Source: Diatrype stigma
Taxonomy: Eukaryota; Ascomycota; Sordariomycetes; Xylariales; Diatrypaceae
Direction: 5' to 3'
NCBI GenBank assembly: GCA_022225965.2
Contig: JAKJXP020000102.1
Location: forward strand, 1-64,000
DNA length: 64,000 nucleotides
Shown here piece after piece: positions 24,081 through 35,986 of this stretch. Under the pieces are notes generated by a model. The model made no database searches. It was not told the origin of the DNA and saw nothing but the letters and a program-made list of their open reading frames with translations. The position numbers were made by a program, and so were the translations under genes. How positions within the stretch are numbered: the stretch's first letter is position 1; each line of letters opens with the position of its first letter.

Positions 24081-26824
24081 GACGTTGAAACTAGACAGGC
24101 AAGCCTGATTCTGCTTCTAAACTTAGGTATAGGAAGGTTCAACGCTGCCTTTGTTGAAGGTAGGTATTGGAATTCAAGTGAATTGTATCGTGGCTGCCAG
24201 TATGTCCTTTCTCTGGTAGGTGGGTAAGTATCAACAATGATACGAATCTAGATTCAGAGTTGCCGCATGGATAATCAGTAAGTTGCAGTTACCAAGGAGT
24301 TCCTGGGGCATGAACTGTGTAAATACGTCTACCATCGGTCGCGATAATGCGAGACGTGGGACATGCGAATGTAGACGATGGAATGGGAAGACAGTTACCT
24401 GGGAATAATGTGAATGGATGATTGCCTTGGGATACTGCTTGCAGGAATGGGATGTGAAAGCCGACAAGACACCGCAGGAGAGGTATCAGGAAGAGTTGGG
24501 GAAGTGGTGTATGGAGGAAGATAGAACGAATCGAGCGTCCTCAGGCAATATCATCAATGTTGAGAAATGCTGGCTTGGGTTTCTGGTCGCGACTTGCGAA
24601 AGTGATCGAAAAGGGCAATAAACCTTGGTGACTCGAATGACCCTCCACATTACTACTACCTGTCTGTACCTACCGATCAGATCTTTGCTCGTGTTCTGAA
24701 GCGATGTTGTTATTTTAAAACACGACGGCGATAAGGCTTGTACTTCAGCAGAAGTAGCAATGAGAGCCTTGTTCTGGCATCAACGACTTAGGACCATAGA
24801 AGGCGTGATACCCGCGTTGCTGTTAAGATCCCAAGAGTATTCAGTACGATCTAGAAACCCCTAGCAGCCTCTTGCTTCTTTGCTGATAAGCAGAATCACT
24901 GAATACGCCTTTGGTATACCTACACAGATTGGTCAGGTTAGAAGTTGGTAGCCAGAATACCTACCTTCTTTGTACCCACTTGAAGGTGACTTGGTGTTGA
25001 CATGTCCTAGGTAGCATGGTTAGGGACGAGTTACGAAGTACCTGCATCATCTTCATGCTGTATCTACAGAGCCAAGGTAGTTAATAGCGGTATGTAGCAT
25101 ATGCTATGCAATCTGATTTTGTTTGGTAACTGCCATATATAACACGGATTAGTAGACGTGCTCCCGTCTAGCTGAAGCAGGTTTCCCACTATGAGTTGGT
25201 CCCAAGCCAGTGCTACCATGGGCTTTCAATGACAGACAATCTTATGTGATTGACCACCTAGCATGCTGAAAGAAGACTTCATATATAGGTGTACCCGAAA
25301 ATACCTTATATGAGCTAAAGGTTCAAGTAATCGTAGTTCATTCACCCCATAAAGAGAATACGTAGTTTCTTGTCGCTTCAGCCTCCAATTTGTATAACCT
25401 GCCTTTTCAAGCTGCATCACGCAAGCCAGACCAATTAAATTGATGCAGATGTATGTAAGCCTTCCCAAGTGTTCATTATCCTTTTTCTTTCATGTTAGTG
25501 ACCACATGTATCGCTGAGACCAAGAGTCTTTCCTGTCTTATGTTTGCTACCACAGTGTAGATGATTTTCCCATAATTTACCACTGTATCTTTGTCTGGAA
25601 ACTTGAAGCAGGTTTTTGTTATGCATTATCTGAAGCAAATACGGCCCAACTTCTACACCACAAGGTACGTGATGTATGCCACTTACTTGCTGTTATTACA
25701 GCTCTTGGGATATCGTGATATCGAAACTGAATAGGGGAGCTTAGATTATGTAATAGCCAGGTCACACTAATGGCTTGGCACCCCCTATATAAAGCTTCTC
25801 CGGGTTACGAGGGTTCATTTGAGCCTCAAGCTTTATTAGTGGAAGGTTATATGGCTACATAAGAAGTCGCTATTCTCTCCTATAATATCCATAGATCGAG
25901 ATCCATTCTGTTTCCTTCTATACACCTAACTACCAACTGTTCTACCACACCGCGCACAAGCCTCTAGTCCGGCAGAAGTGTTTTTGATGTGTAACAGATT
26001 GGTATATGAGTAAGTCTCTGGGCGACTATCTATATCATTATCTATCAATGCCTAACATACAGGGTCTAGGGTCCTCAAAGTGTGAATATTGACATGTCAG
26101 CCTTGAAGTCAAGCATCATACACCTAGGAAGGGATTACGTGAAGGGAGTCAGTGTTAGGGTAACACCATCTGCCCGTGTACGACGCGGAGACGCTGGACG
26201 GACAAACCAAATCCCCATAATAGTCTGGCTATCGAGTCCTCCGAAGTAAGGCTTTAATGGATTCTAAGCTGGATGGTGACAGAGGGCTTTCACGATTGCA
26301 CTTGATGGCACCGAACTCTAGTCCCTATAACTAGGGAGCTAGCGACGTAGTGCTGGGCATATATAAAGCTCCCAAAAAAGGAGGCCCGTGGTTTCAATCC
26401 CTAGAAGAATTTCACCATCTTGGTGGAGAAGTTGCACATGTTGAAGTATAAGGGGCGTTCGCTAGATCGCATTGCCATTGGCAATTATCCTCTGTTGATA
26501 TCGCCAACGCCCTAGGGTTGTATGCACGACATAAAGTCCAATAGGTACCATCCGACCAGCACAACCGACGGTTTGACCGATTGCGTTTTCGGTCCTTTCA
26601 AAAGGGAAGGGAGCCAAGTATAGTATCGGAAAGCACACGAAGTGGAAGTGGCTGAATATATTACTAACGCGATAGATTCCTCCAAGATCCACATCCAGAG
26701 AAGACTGATATAATAATAATCGCCGGGGGAAGTATGAAAGGACAGCCCATCCCTCTAGTCGTGAGGTTGGCCAAGTGTTACCTAAGCTTCATACAAGTGT
26801 CCCCTCATCCGAAGCAATTACCCC
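24081..26824. other. Gene-poor region left of the hAT element
   Basis: No open frame above about 80 codons. Short frames at 24418-24621 (+) and 25226-25468 (-) have no domain or splice partners. Nothing else recognised. Confidence 0.5.
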
Positions 26825-29800
26825 CAGGGTATTACGCAACGCAATCCACTACAACCAAGACCTCCGGTAAATGGGTTGCAGTAGCTGCAACCACCCCCCT
26901 AAATTCGGTGGATTGCCGTTACGCAACTGCAACTAGATTGCAATTGCGTTGCATTAATTATATTCGAATAAAATAAAGATAAAGCTATATATAAGATCCA
27001 AAAAAATTATCGGTAGCGTTTTATTTAATATTTATATTTATTAAGCCTATTGCTTTCGATTTTGCTTTAATAGCTATATCGATTTATGCCGTTACTTATT
27101 ATTTAAATTCGTTCGGAATTATTTTTTCGGCCCGTAAAAATTTTTCTTTTTTAATAGCCGAAATTAACGATAAATCGAAATTATCGAATAGGCCTGCTTT
27201 ATATTACGAACGCAAAACTTAATACATTTCGATCGTACCGACTTTAAAATAATTCCGTACGTCGATAAGCATTTTGCCTATAGCCGAAAAAAGCCGTTCG
27301 TATTTAATAAACATGGCTTAAATCGTAAGAAAATCGAGCGCTATTTCGGATAAACGTAAATACCGATATTTTTTCGTTTTTTAATAAGCAATAAAATCCT
27401 TTACGTATTTATCGTTTAAATATATATCGTCGTATTAAGTTTTGTATTTATTAAAAATATCGTTAAAGCTGCGGCTTTTTTCCAAAAACGCTGTATTACC
27501 GAATTATTAATTTTATATATATTCGTCGAATTTATTAATGGGATCCTTTTATTATATAACGGATTCGGGATTTAATTACGGAAAAACGGTTTTCGGAAAA
27601 TAATTATTATTTCATATTTTTTTTATAATTGCTTTAACTTTAGCAATCCATTTAAAGCGGTCCTTTTAAATCCCCTTTAACCATTTTTACCGAAAAGCAA
27701 AATAAAAGGCAACAGCAATGTAATAAATAAATATATCATTAAGTATATTATAATATTCGTCGAGTTTTATTTAGGCTAAATTAACGTTAACAGTAATGAA
27801 TTTCGAATTCGGAAATTAAATAACGCATACTTTAAAGCCCTTAAGCTTTATTAATAGCCATTTATACATAAAAATAACTTCCCAAATATTCCCGAAAAAA
27901 CGGATAATCCTTTTTTTCCGGACGCAACGAATGCTATTCCTTTTAAGCCTTTTTATAATAATCTCGAAAAAATAAAAAACCTTTATCGTAAAGCTAAAAA
28001 CATTCCAATCGTAATCGATTAATTAATAATCCGGCTAAAAAATAACGGGTTTTTTAATGCCTTTCTTAATGCGGCCCGTCCGTATACGATTTTCGGCATT
28101 TTATTTGCGGCGAAACTATTATATCAAAATTTCGAAAAAAAACCGAAAATCAAAAGTACGTTTAATTATATAATATTATAAAAGCCAATATATAGCGTTA
28201 TCGAAAATAACGTCGAGGATTTTATTAAAAGGAATATTTAAAATATTCGTAATAAAAAAAATACGCTATATATAACGAAGCATATTAATTAATTTATTAA
28301 ATCGATAAATATAAGTAATAATATTATAAAATTTATTAACGGGCCTCTTTTTTCGCTAAAATTCGTATTCAGCTTTTATTAAAAAATTTTTGCCGTTTAT
28401 TTTTGCTTTAAACGCTTTTATATTATGTCCAAATAATAAGGCCTTTATAGCTAAATTAAAAATATATCTAACGCAACGGCTCCGTCGCTTGCGCTTAATA
28501 AATCCGAATTCCTTTCCGATTATATTTAACGTTATATCATTAACGAATGCGTTATTAAGAATAAAATAACCGATCTTTTTTTTAAGGATCTTATAAGTTT
28601 CGATTAGCTTAATAATTATTTTAATAACGTTAATACCTATATGGCGCAAGGCGAATTCGAAAAAGCCAAAAATAAGCTTTATAAACGTATCGTTTTTATT
28701 CTTAAAAAAATAATAAATACCATATAAAAAATGCCGATTATTTAAACGCCATTTATTAAAAGCTAAATAAATCAAGCCGAACGAATTCTATAAAGCTTTA
28801 ACGATAGCGCCTTTGCTTTAATGAAATGCCTTAATAATTATTTTATATACTATAATGCAAAATATATGGGCTTTTTAAATTTTAACGAAAGGGTTAAGGT
28901 ATTCGAAAATTCGGCAAAGCCCGGGTTTTTCAGTAATTCGAAAAAAATAATTCCATTTAATAATCCAATTAATTAATAGCCTCCGAAAAACCTGCTTATT
29001 AAAGTTTTTTAATAGGTTATTTGCAATTGCTTATTTTCGAAATACATTAAGGTTTAATTCGAAATAATTAATAATAAAAAGCAACTAAAAGGATTTCCTT
29101 AATATACGGGCTTTATTTTTCCTTTATAACCGAAACTTCGTCTGTTTCGGCGGCGCGGATATATTATATACGTAATATAAATAATTCATATAATTTTGCG
29201 TTCCGCGGTATAAAAAATAACCAACAATATAAGCGTTTTATTTAAGGCATATTTTGCATATCCAATTATGGTTACCATTATTATTTAATATATCGTATCC
29301 GAATATTTAAATCCATTCCTAATACGGCTTAGCAGTTTTTATTATAATAAAACTTAAAAACTTCTAAATTAAGCGTATTTCGAAAATAGGATCGTCGGCA
29401 AAAGCATCGAAATAAAATTCGGAACGGATCGATCGAAATCGAGGGATTTGTTTAGAAATAATATCCGAATCGATATCGCTAAGGGCACCGCTATTAATAT
29501 CGTTTAAAATAAAAGCCATTACGAAATAATAAATAAAACAATCGTAAAATCCAAGAATTATTAAAACCGAGGGAAAAAATTTAATGCCCAAACGCTTTCG
29601 AAGGTCTTATTATTAAGCTTGGACTTAACAAATACTAATGCCTAACCTTTCGATATTTTCCGTTATGGCGGTATATATTAGCCATTTATTAATATAGCCA
29701 TACATTTTAATAAGAAACATTAATAATGGGCCTTATTAGCCATTATAACGTATAATTAATTACGTAACTAAAGGAAATTATCGTAAGTTACGTTATAAGT

Positions 29801-29899
29801 TGCGCAATTCGGAAAAATCCCGAATGGATAGGTTATAAAGGATGATAGTAACCAATTGGTGGCAATTGCGTTGCATAGGTTGCGTTGCGTAATACCCTG
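26825..29899 (-). mobile_element. RIP-mutated hAT-type DNA transposon (element 1)
   Basis: The element is bounded by perfect 20-nt inverted ends CAGGGTATTACGCAACGCAA (26825-26844, and its complement at 29880-29899) and by an 8-bp target duplication, ATTACCCC left and ATCACCCC right (one C/T difference). Both features fit the hAT superfamily. The interior from about 26950 to 29850 is very AT-rich, with CpA and TpG nearly absent while CpG remains frequent, as expected for RIP. A degenerate transposase fragment is readable on the minus strand. The outer roughly 115 bp at the left end still hold normal CpA/TpG content and a copy of GCAATTGCGTTGCAT that recurs near the right end. Confidence 0.85.
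28356..28775 (-). pseudogene. hAT transposase remnant
   Basis: A 139-codon open piece reads as the central part of a hAT transposase. It holds GYFILNNAFVNDITLN, where functional copies have a DNAxxND-type acidic motif, then RSRCVRYIFNLAIKALLFG, resembling the RC-x-x-H-x-x-NL segment. Substitutions such as D to N, H to Y and T to I are those expected from C-to-T/G-to-A mutation. The remaining frames are filled with stops, so the gene cannot encode an active transposase. Confidence 0.75.
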
Positions 29900-30677
29900 A
29901 TCACCCCGCCTCGTACAGAAAACCATCTCATCACATCGGCCGCCCGCATTAATGGGGAGATAGCCGGAGCAAACATTGCTCCCGTGAGACCAGAGCCATC
30001 TGGAATCTGTGATGCCGACGTAATCCATCGTGGTCGTAAGGCCATATCGTCCGATGCCAGTCCCCCAGTAATATACATCAGCTTTTGGTTTATGTGAGGA
30101 AGGCGGTCTGCAGACTTCCATGCGCTGACACTCTAACCGATTACTGATCCCTCGATGAGGTACAGGTATCATATATCGAATCAAAATCCAGCTGGGATTC
30201 CAATGGAATCACGACAAGGCTTGACTACGGGCTTATTTGATCCAGGGTTACCCAACCATGTTGTGCAGGTTGTTCAGAGAAAGAAAACGTACGCGACTAA
30301 CGATTGCTCTGCATGTGAGCATGCGTCCTCATCGACATCATACCCTTGCTTATGATTTGGTCCTGAATGGAGTTTACGAGTACGCCTGACGAGTTTGTTT
30401 GGGTTTGGATGACTTGGACTACGCGATCTTGTCTGACTCTTGGCATGCCACAACATGTAAGCTTCCGTACCCATCGGGCTAGATATACCGATTCGATCTG
30501 CTTGGTTCGACAACATAGAATACCATTATAAGCCATTTCAAGGCTGTGGTAACATATATAAAAGGTATCCAATATACCGAGCGGGTGGATCAAGTCTGGG
30601 AGGCTGGGAAGCACCATCACGGACTTTTGAGGAAGTTAAAGCGCATAACAGTATCTACCGGAGAACATCATCCAGGG
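29900..30677. other. Flank between hAT element 1 and the proline-rich protein gene
   Basis: Normal base composition resumes at once after the transposon end. No gene is recognised. The open frame of the next gene extends upstream to 30546, but a signal peptide is only produced from the ATG at 30678. Confidence 0.5.
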
Positions 30678-31511
30678 ATGATTGCGAAACGCCTGCTAGT
30701 AGCTTTTATTGCTGCATATGGCGTCGCAATACCCATAGACCAGCAAGACAACGCCTCGAATCCGACTGCGAGCGCTGCTCCGACCAGTGACTTCACCTCC
30801 TGGATATCTGCTGCAGGAGACCCTCATTCATTGCCGCCCTATTTCGATGGCGTCGCCAACATGGAGTCAGAGGCAGAGTTGGGCCCAGGAGAATCCCTCG
30901 CCTTGGAGCTGGAATTACCCCCATTACAAAGCATGACCACGATATCGATATCAACTATGATCACGATATGGGATACGATAACGGTACGGCCTATGCCCGC
31001 TTCATCAGAGTCACCACCACCACCGCCGCCGCCGCCACGCTCGACATTCACAAGGACCCATACAACGACCATAACGCTATCGCCGCCGGTCCCAACAACA
31101 CCGCCATCAGCAACTCCTCCTCCGCCTCCGCCTACGACTCCGCCATCAGCAACTCCTCCGCCTCCGCCTCCGCCTCCACCCCCGCCTTCGCCTCCACCCC
31201 CGCCAGAGACATCAACCCCGCCCCCCTTTCCTGCCCCTTCGAATACGGGTAGTCCCACGGCGGAGGAAGGGGGGCCGCCGTCGTGGACGGCGTCGACCAC
31301 GCGGACGTTCGACCGGCTCACGATCACGGCCGAGAGCACCATCACGATCCCGGAACACACGACGAGGCACAGCACGACGAAGACGAAATCAAAGACGACG
31401 TCGAGGTCGAAGTCGAAGTTGACGTCGACGTCCACCACCACTACCACCATGACGATCACCCCCTCTTCCACCATCTGGGTTGCCTCCACCATCTGGGTTA
31501 CCAGGATGTAA
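30678..31511 (+). CDS. Secreted proline/threonine-rich protein
   Basis: A single exon of 277 aa. The N-terminus MIAKRLLVAFIAAYGVAIPI is a good signal peptide (basic n-region, hydrophobic core), which decides the start at 30678 over an upstream non-ATG extension. The mature protein has an acidic segment, then a proline-rich block (about residues 110-190, poly-Pro runs separated by PPSAT and TTP), then a Ser/Thr/Lys-rich tail with many potential O-glycosylation sites (TSTSTTTTTMT). No catalytic domain. It resembles cell-wall-associated or adhesin-like fungal proteins; no hydrophobic C-terminal GPI signal is seen. The repeat-rich coding sequence is open on the opposite strand too (30839-31561, Val/Gly-rich), which I take as a shadow of the low complexity. 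Confidence 0.55.
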   Translation: MIAKRLLVAFIAAYGVAIPIDQQDNASNPTASAAPTSDFTSWISAAGDPHSLPPYFDGVANMESEAELGPGESLALELELPPLQSMTTISISTMITIWDTITVRPMPASSESPPPPPPPPRSTFTRTHTTTITLSPPVPTTPPSATPPPPPPTTPPSATPPPPPPPPPPPSPPPPPETSTPPPFPAPSNTGSPTAEEGGPPSWTASTTRTFDRLTITAESTITIPEHTTRHSTTKTKSKTTSRSKSKLTSTSTTTTTMTITPSSTIWVASTIWVTRM

Positions 31512-31563
31512 TACGATACAGTACAGTACAGTACGCTACGGTACAGTGCAGTGCAGTGCAATA
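31512..31563. repeat. ACAGT/GCAGT pentamer microsatellite
   Basis: Short run of TACAG/GTACA pentamers followed by GTGCA pentamers immediately after the stop codon of the secreted protein gene. Confidence 0.7.
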
Positions 31564-34242
31564 CGATAAATGGATGTCTCGACGGTTCGAATGTTCAGCA
31601 GGCTGGCGAGCAGCGTTGAGACCGCGAGCGCGGACGTGAACGCGCGGGCACAGGCACAGGCACGGGTGCAGGCGCGGACGCCACATGCGGAGGTGGCGTT
31701 CGTCTGATTGGATGTACGGAGCCGAGAGCCGAGGGCTCGGGACCGTGTGGGGGATCTCCGTCCGCGGTACCGTACGTCTACGGTACAGTAGGTTGGTGGC
31801 GTAGCGATGGTCGCTTGTTCTTCATCTATTCACTTACTTTATTCAATCAGACAAAATTTAAGGCATTAGCTCATACAGTAGAGATGTAGATCGGTTCGAG
31901 TAGGATGAGGCGAGCTGAGCTGGAGGGAGTTTTGACAGGGTAAGTAAGGCTGACCGGATCAGCTGGGAATCTACCGATGGTGCATAGTGAGTGAGTGAGT
32001 GCATGGTGCCTAATATGTAAAGTGGTGTAGCTAGCTGAATAACTACAGTAGGAAGCTGCCTGGATTCTCTTTCGCGTTCGTTTTCGCTACTACTCATCAT
32101 TTACTGGCCATCCCTGTTCGTGTAATCGTAGCCTGCCATCCACACATTATCTCATCGTTTCCGGCGACCGGCAGTAACAAGTAATCAGTTTGTCACCGGC
32201 GGCAATCAGAAAGGGGCTCTTGGTAGGTACTGGGTATCTGATCCATCATCATTCGTCACCTAGTAGTATAGTAGGTGAATAGCGCCGAGCGTTTCTCTGG
32301 GGATAGTGACTGGAAGCTTCCTATGGTATGGCGATGGGGAGCTATGGGATGAAGTGAATATGGATACTTGTAGGTTGAAGAAAAGTGGTTATCATTGACC
32401 TTGCGCGCCGGTCGAGATCCATGAGTCCAGGGCCTTGTTATCTCTTCAATCCACTTGGGAACAGCTGGCAGGCACTTCCGGCCCCCACCATGCCAGTCCC
32501 GACCCTTCCCCTCCCCCCTATTTAAAGGTCGTTTGGGGTGCTTCGAGTACCTGACGCAACAAATGAGCAAAGAGAAGAATTTAGCATGTGGTATCTATAA
32601 ATAAACATATTTCAAGTGTTGCGATGGTGGTAGTTGTGTCCCATCAGTTGTCATTACTTAGAAAGTCTAATATGTCAGCCTCTCTACCAGTACCTGTTCG
32701 CCCCCGGAAGATAGGGAGGCAGGCTGGCGTGCTTCCCCTTACAGAATCCATCTATATGACACATAAGGCACGAGCTTACTTGGTATTCCCCAGAAACCTG
32801 GAAAACAGGCTCACTGGCTGACAATGGGGTCCTCTGGGAGTAGCGTCCACGTCATACGGGGTCTTGATATTTTGGCCCCAACCTGATACAACTAATAGGC
32901 ATGGAGGCTGACTCATACGATAAGATGGTAAGATATAGTATATTTCGGTAGCAAGGCGGAGTTGGCCATAGCCGAAGACTTCGCCAGAAGATTGTACATG
33001 ATTTATTGGGCCAGTGGTTCTTAGTTAATGCTCATCGTCGGATGATCGTCCAGAAAGGTTGGTTGACAAAGTAAAGACGAACGCATGCGGGTAACGCATG
33101 CGGGTATATTTTAAGCCAAAGTATGTCGCATCAACAATGACCCCTATTCGGGCACATGAAAGGAGAAAAGAGGAAAGAAGGAGAAGAGAAAGAGACAACC
33201 ATATGTCCTGCCTCAACACGTGGGGGTGTGCCGTCAACTTGCCAATCGCAGCAGTCTAGGATACATACCATGTTACCTACCTAGGATCGCCTGGGATACG
33301 ATACACATACCGTATTGCTTAAGAAGCTTTGTGGCGACTAAGATTGGGCATTCTTGGTCTAGACCGGACCATCTAATCCCTAGTTGACGTTGTTGAACCA
33401 GGAAGCAGGGGCAGTATTCCCCCTAATTGGGTATGTATGCTTAGGCTGCCCGGTAATCAATCCTTAGGAAATCCTCAGGAACGTTCAGGTGTTCAGCTAA
33501 CCAGTGCTCTGAATGCACCTGGGAGTCTCGTCGGGACCAATAGTTAAGAGCTTCTTTCTTGAGGGCGTATCATTCTGACTGCCTCTTCGTAGAGCTGAAA
33601 CGGGTTCGAAGAACGCTTCCCAGGTAGCTCGAGAATCTTTGTTCAATCCAGTGATTCAGCACATAGGAGGATCGTATTACCTTAGTCTGCATACATCGCT
33701 CAATAGAATCTAATTTCCACCGGTGATCAGACTTCGACCCATGACGAAACGATGCGAGTGCCCGCACAGGCTCGATGTTTCTGGGACGTCGAGCCTGGAC
33801 ACTCGTGTGCCGGAAACATTATCGATGCGGCTCCGCCAATATAGTAGTCACCATGCGCGATATTCTAGGCATGCGAGGAGCAAACCTGAATGTTACCTCC
33901 CTATGCAGCTGGTATGCAATGGAATGGATATACCGTACTGCAACATGCTCATTTGATAGTAGCGAGATGAACGCAAGGGCCACGGTCGCTTCGGTGAGGG
34001 CGCCCTTGTTGGTTTCAGCTACGAGAGAGGTGTCATGAACGGTTCACAGCTACGAGGGGCTGCATGCGATCTTCGACGCATGCGGTTCGGTCCCTCGATC
34101 CGCTGGTGCCGTCCTCTGCAGATAGGTAACAGCATGTTGCGAATGTTTGTTGATCTAACATAGCTGGGCTGCGCGACTCTGGCGTTGCAGTAGGTTAGGT
34201 CGTCGAATTACGAGAACCGAAGTTGCATAAGAGAGGCATTCT

Positions 34243-34524
34243 TTAATTATGGCCAATGGGGACATTGCGACCCCAATTAGATACGCACCCGATGCAGTGT
34301 AACCCTGAGAAGGTGTGACAAAGTTGTTCGTTACCGCCCATTGGCGCATAGACGCGAGCGAGTATCGCTATTTGGCCAATCGTCCCACGGGGCAGCAAGG
34401 CAGAATCTGTCGTCACCCACGAGTCATCGTCATTGACCTCATTCTCGAAGACGGTGCCACCAGAATAGGCGCGCTCGGGGCCACCACACGCTACATCATA
34501 TGCTCGCAGTGAGGTAAGCTCGAA
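34243..34524 (-). CDS. Possible terminal exon of an unknown protein
   Basis: Ninety-three open codons end at TAA (34243-34245) and begin just after an AAATAG acceptor-like site. The translation has a natural composition (for example GGTVFENEVNDDDSWVTTDS and four Cys in the last half) but no ATG and no family I recognise. A possible first exon lies upstream on the same strand, ending in a GTAAGT donor near 34672. The opposite strand is also open here (34315-34512), so the coding strand is not settled. Confidence 0.25.
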   Translation of the reverse strand, partial: FELTSLRAYDVACGGPERAYSGGTVFENEVNDDDSWVTTDSALLPRGTIGQIAILARVYAPMGGNEQLCHTFSGLHCIGCVSNWGRNVPIGHN

Positions 34525-35945
34525 CTATTTTTTACCCTGAAAACGATGGATATTCGATGGATGGACTTGCAGGCAAAAGAGGATTCGCCTTCATTGGCCG
34601 AGTCTTGATTTTCCTACCACGAACATGCAGACACGGCACATTCGTATCTCGACTTATTGGGGAAACTGACGGGGACTTACTCTCCTTCGCCACCGAGGAA
34701 AGGTGACATTCATCATCCATAGTCGCCGCAGATTGAGACTTCTAGATGTTGTAATGTTGTTAGATACGATCTACTGCAACAACCACCCCACGGTTGGAAG
34801 ATTGCTCGGTTCCGCGACAGGGGGAACTGGCAAATCGTGTGGAAATTCTACTGCGGCCGGCTGCAACGAACAACCTCACTGTCCCGTCCTCACATGGTGG
34901 AATGTCGGACATCGCTACGCAGTGAACTTCGCGTTCGCCATCGTAGCAGACCGTTACCGATGAGAATCTCAGGGCTAAAAGGGAAAGAAGAAATCCCAAC
35001 ACGTCCTATAATTTTTTTTTTGTCTTTCTTTCTCCAGAAGGTTTCCAGTCAGCACATGATCATCACTAGATGCTCGTCTGAGAGCCTTATCCCATTGCAG
35101 GACCCGGTTGAGTATATGGCACATATAGTAGATGCCCACCTCGTCTATTTTGAAAAGCCGTTGGCCAATGTACTAGACCCTCCCTGCCTACAGCATACCA
35201 ACATCTATAGCTAGATCGCGGCTTAGTGTAGGTAGGGTAGTATGAGGTGGTATGAGGTGGTATAAGGTGGTATGGTTGGGTGGTAAGCTGTCAGTCAGCT
35301 CAGGCAGGCAGCCAGCACGTGCCATATGGCCAGTCCAGCCGGCCGGAACAGCAGGAGTTATGGCATGGCAGCATGTGATCCCTGATCCTGAAACTACATA
35401 GAGTATCTCTCGGACTGGTCGATATTAAGATTACTCAACCTAGGCGGGCAGGGTAGCAGGGAGGCGGCAGGGAGGCAGAGTAGCAGTTGGAGGTTGGCAG
35501 TTGGCAGGGTCGCAGGCTCCCGGGCAGTGATTGCAGGTCAGTGATTGCAGGTGATTCATGATTGATCCATTGGGCACTCAACTGCCTGTAGCTGCTGTAG
35601 CTATCTAAAGGTGTTCGTATCTGCATATATACATACCTGAGGATGTATGTAATAAGGCTGCTAGGCGAGGCTCAATCGGCAATTGTCAAACGATGGATTC
35701 TTCCGCGGTTGATCCTGCCTTCCAGACCCCCGGCCCCTCTGCCCCTCACCCCCTTGATTCCAGCACACGACAGCCTACGATGTTCTTATTGGTGTTCGTA
35801 GCGCCCTTTGGCGGTACTCGCACCAGCAACCAGTGGCTTATACTGAGGTCGGCCCCCAAATCCCAAAAACCGACCGGAGTAATCCAAGCAGAAGAGGATC
35901 TAGCGGCTTGACTCCAGCCACACACGCTGCACACCTGCACACCTG

Positions 35946-35986
35946 CACCCACGCACCCACGCACCCACGCACCCACGCACCCACAC
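35946..35986. repeat. CACCCACG tandem array
   Basis: Five consecutive 8-nt units of CACCCACG, preceded by CACCTGCA near-repeats. Confidence 0.85.

Noticed and set aside
26341..26410. Possible second tRNA (GGTTTCAATCCC resembles a B box)
   Set aside because: B box has an extra T, no convincing A box, and stems do not pair.
30839..31561. 240-codon Val/Gly-rich frame opposite the secreted protein gene
   Set aside because: It is the complement of the proline/threonine repeat region; low complexity opens both strands. The plus strand has a signal peptide.
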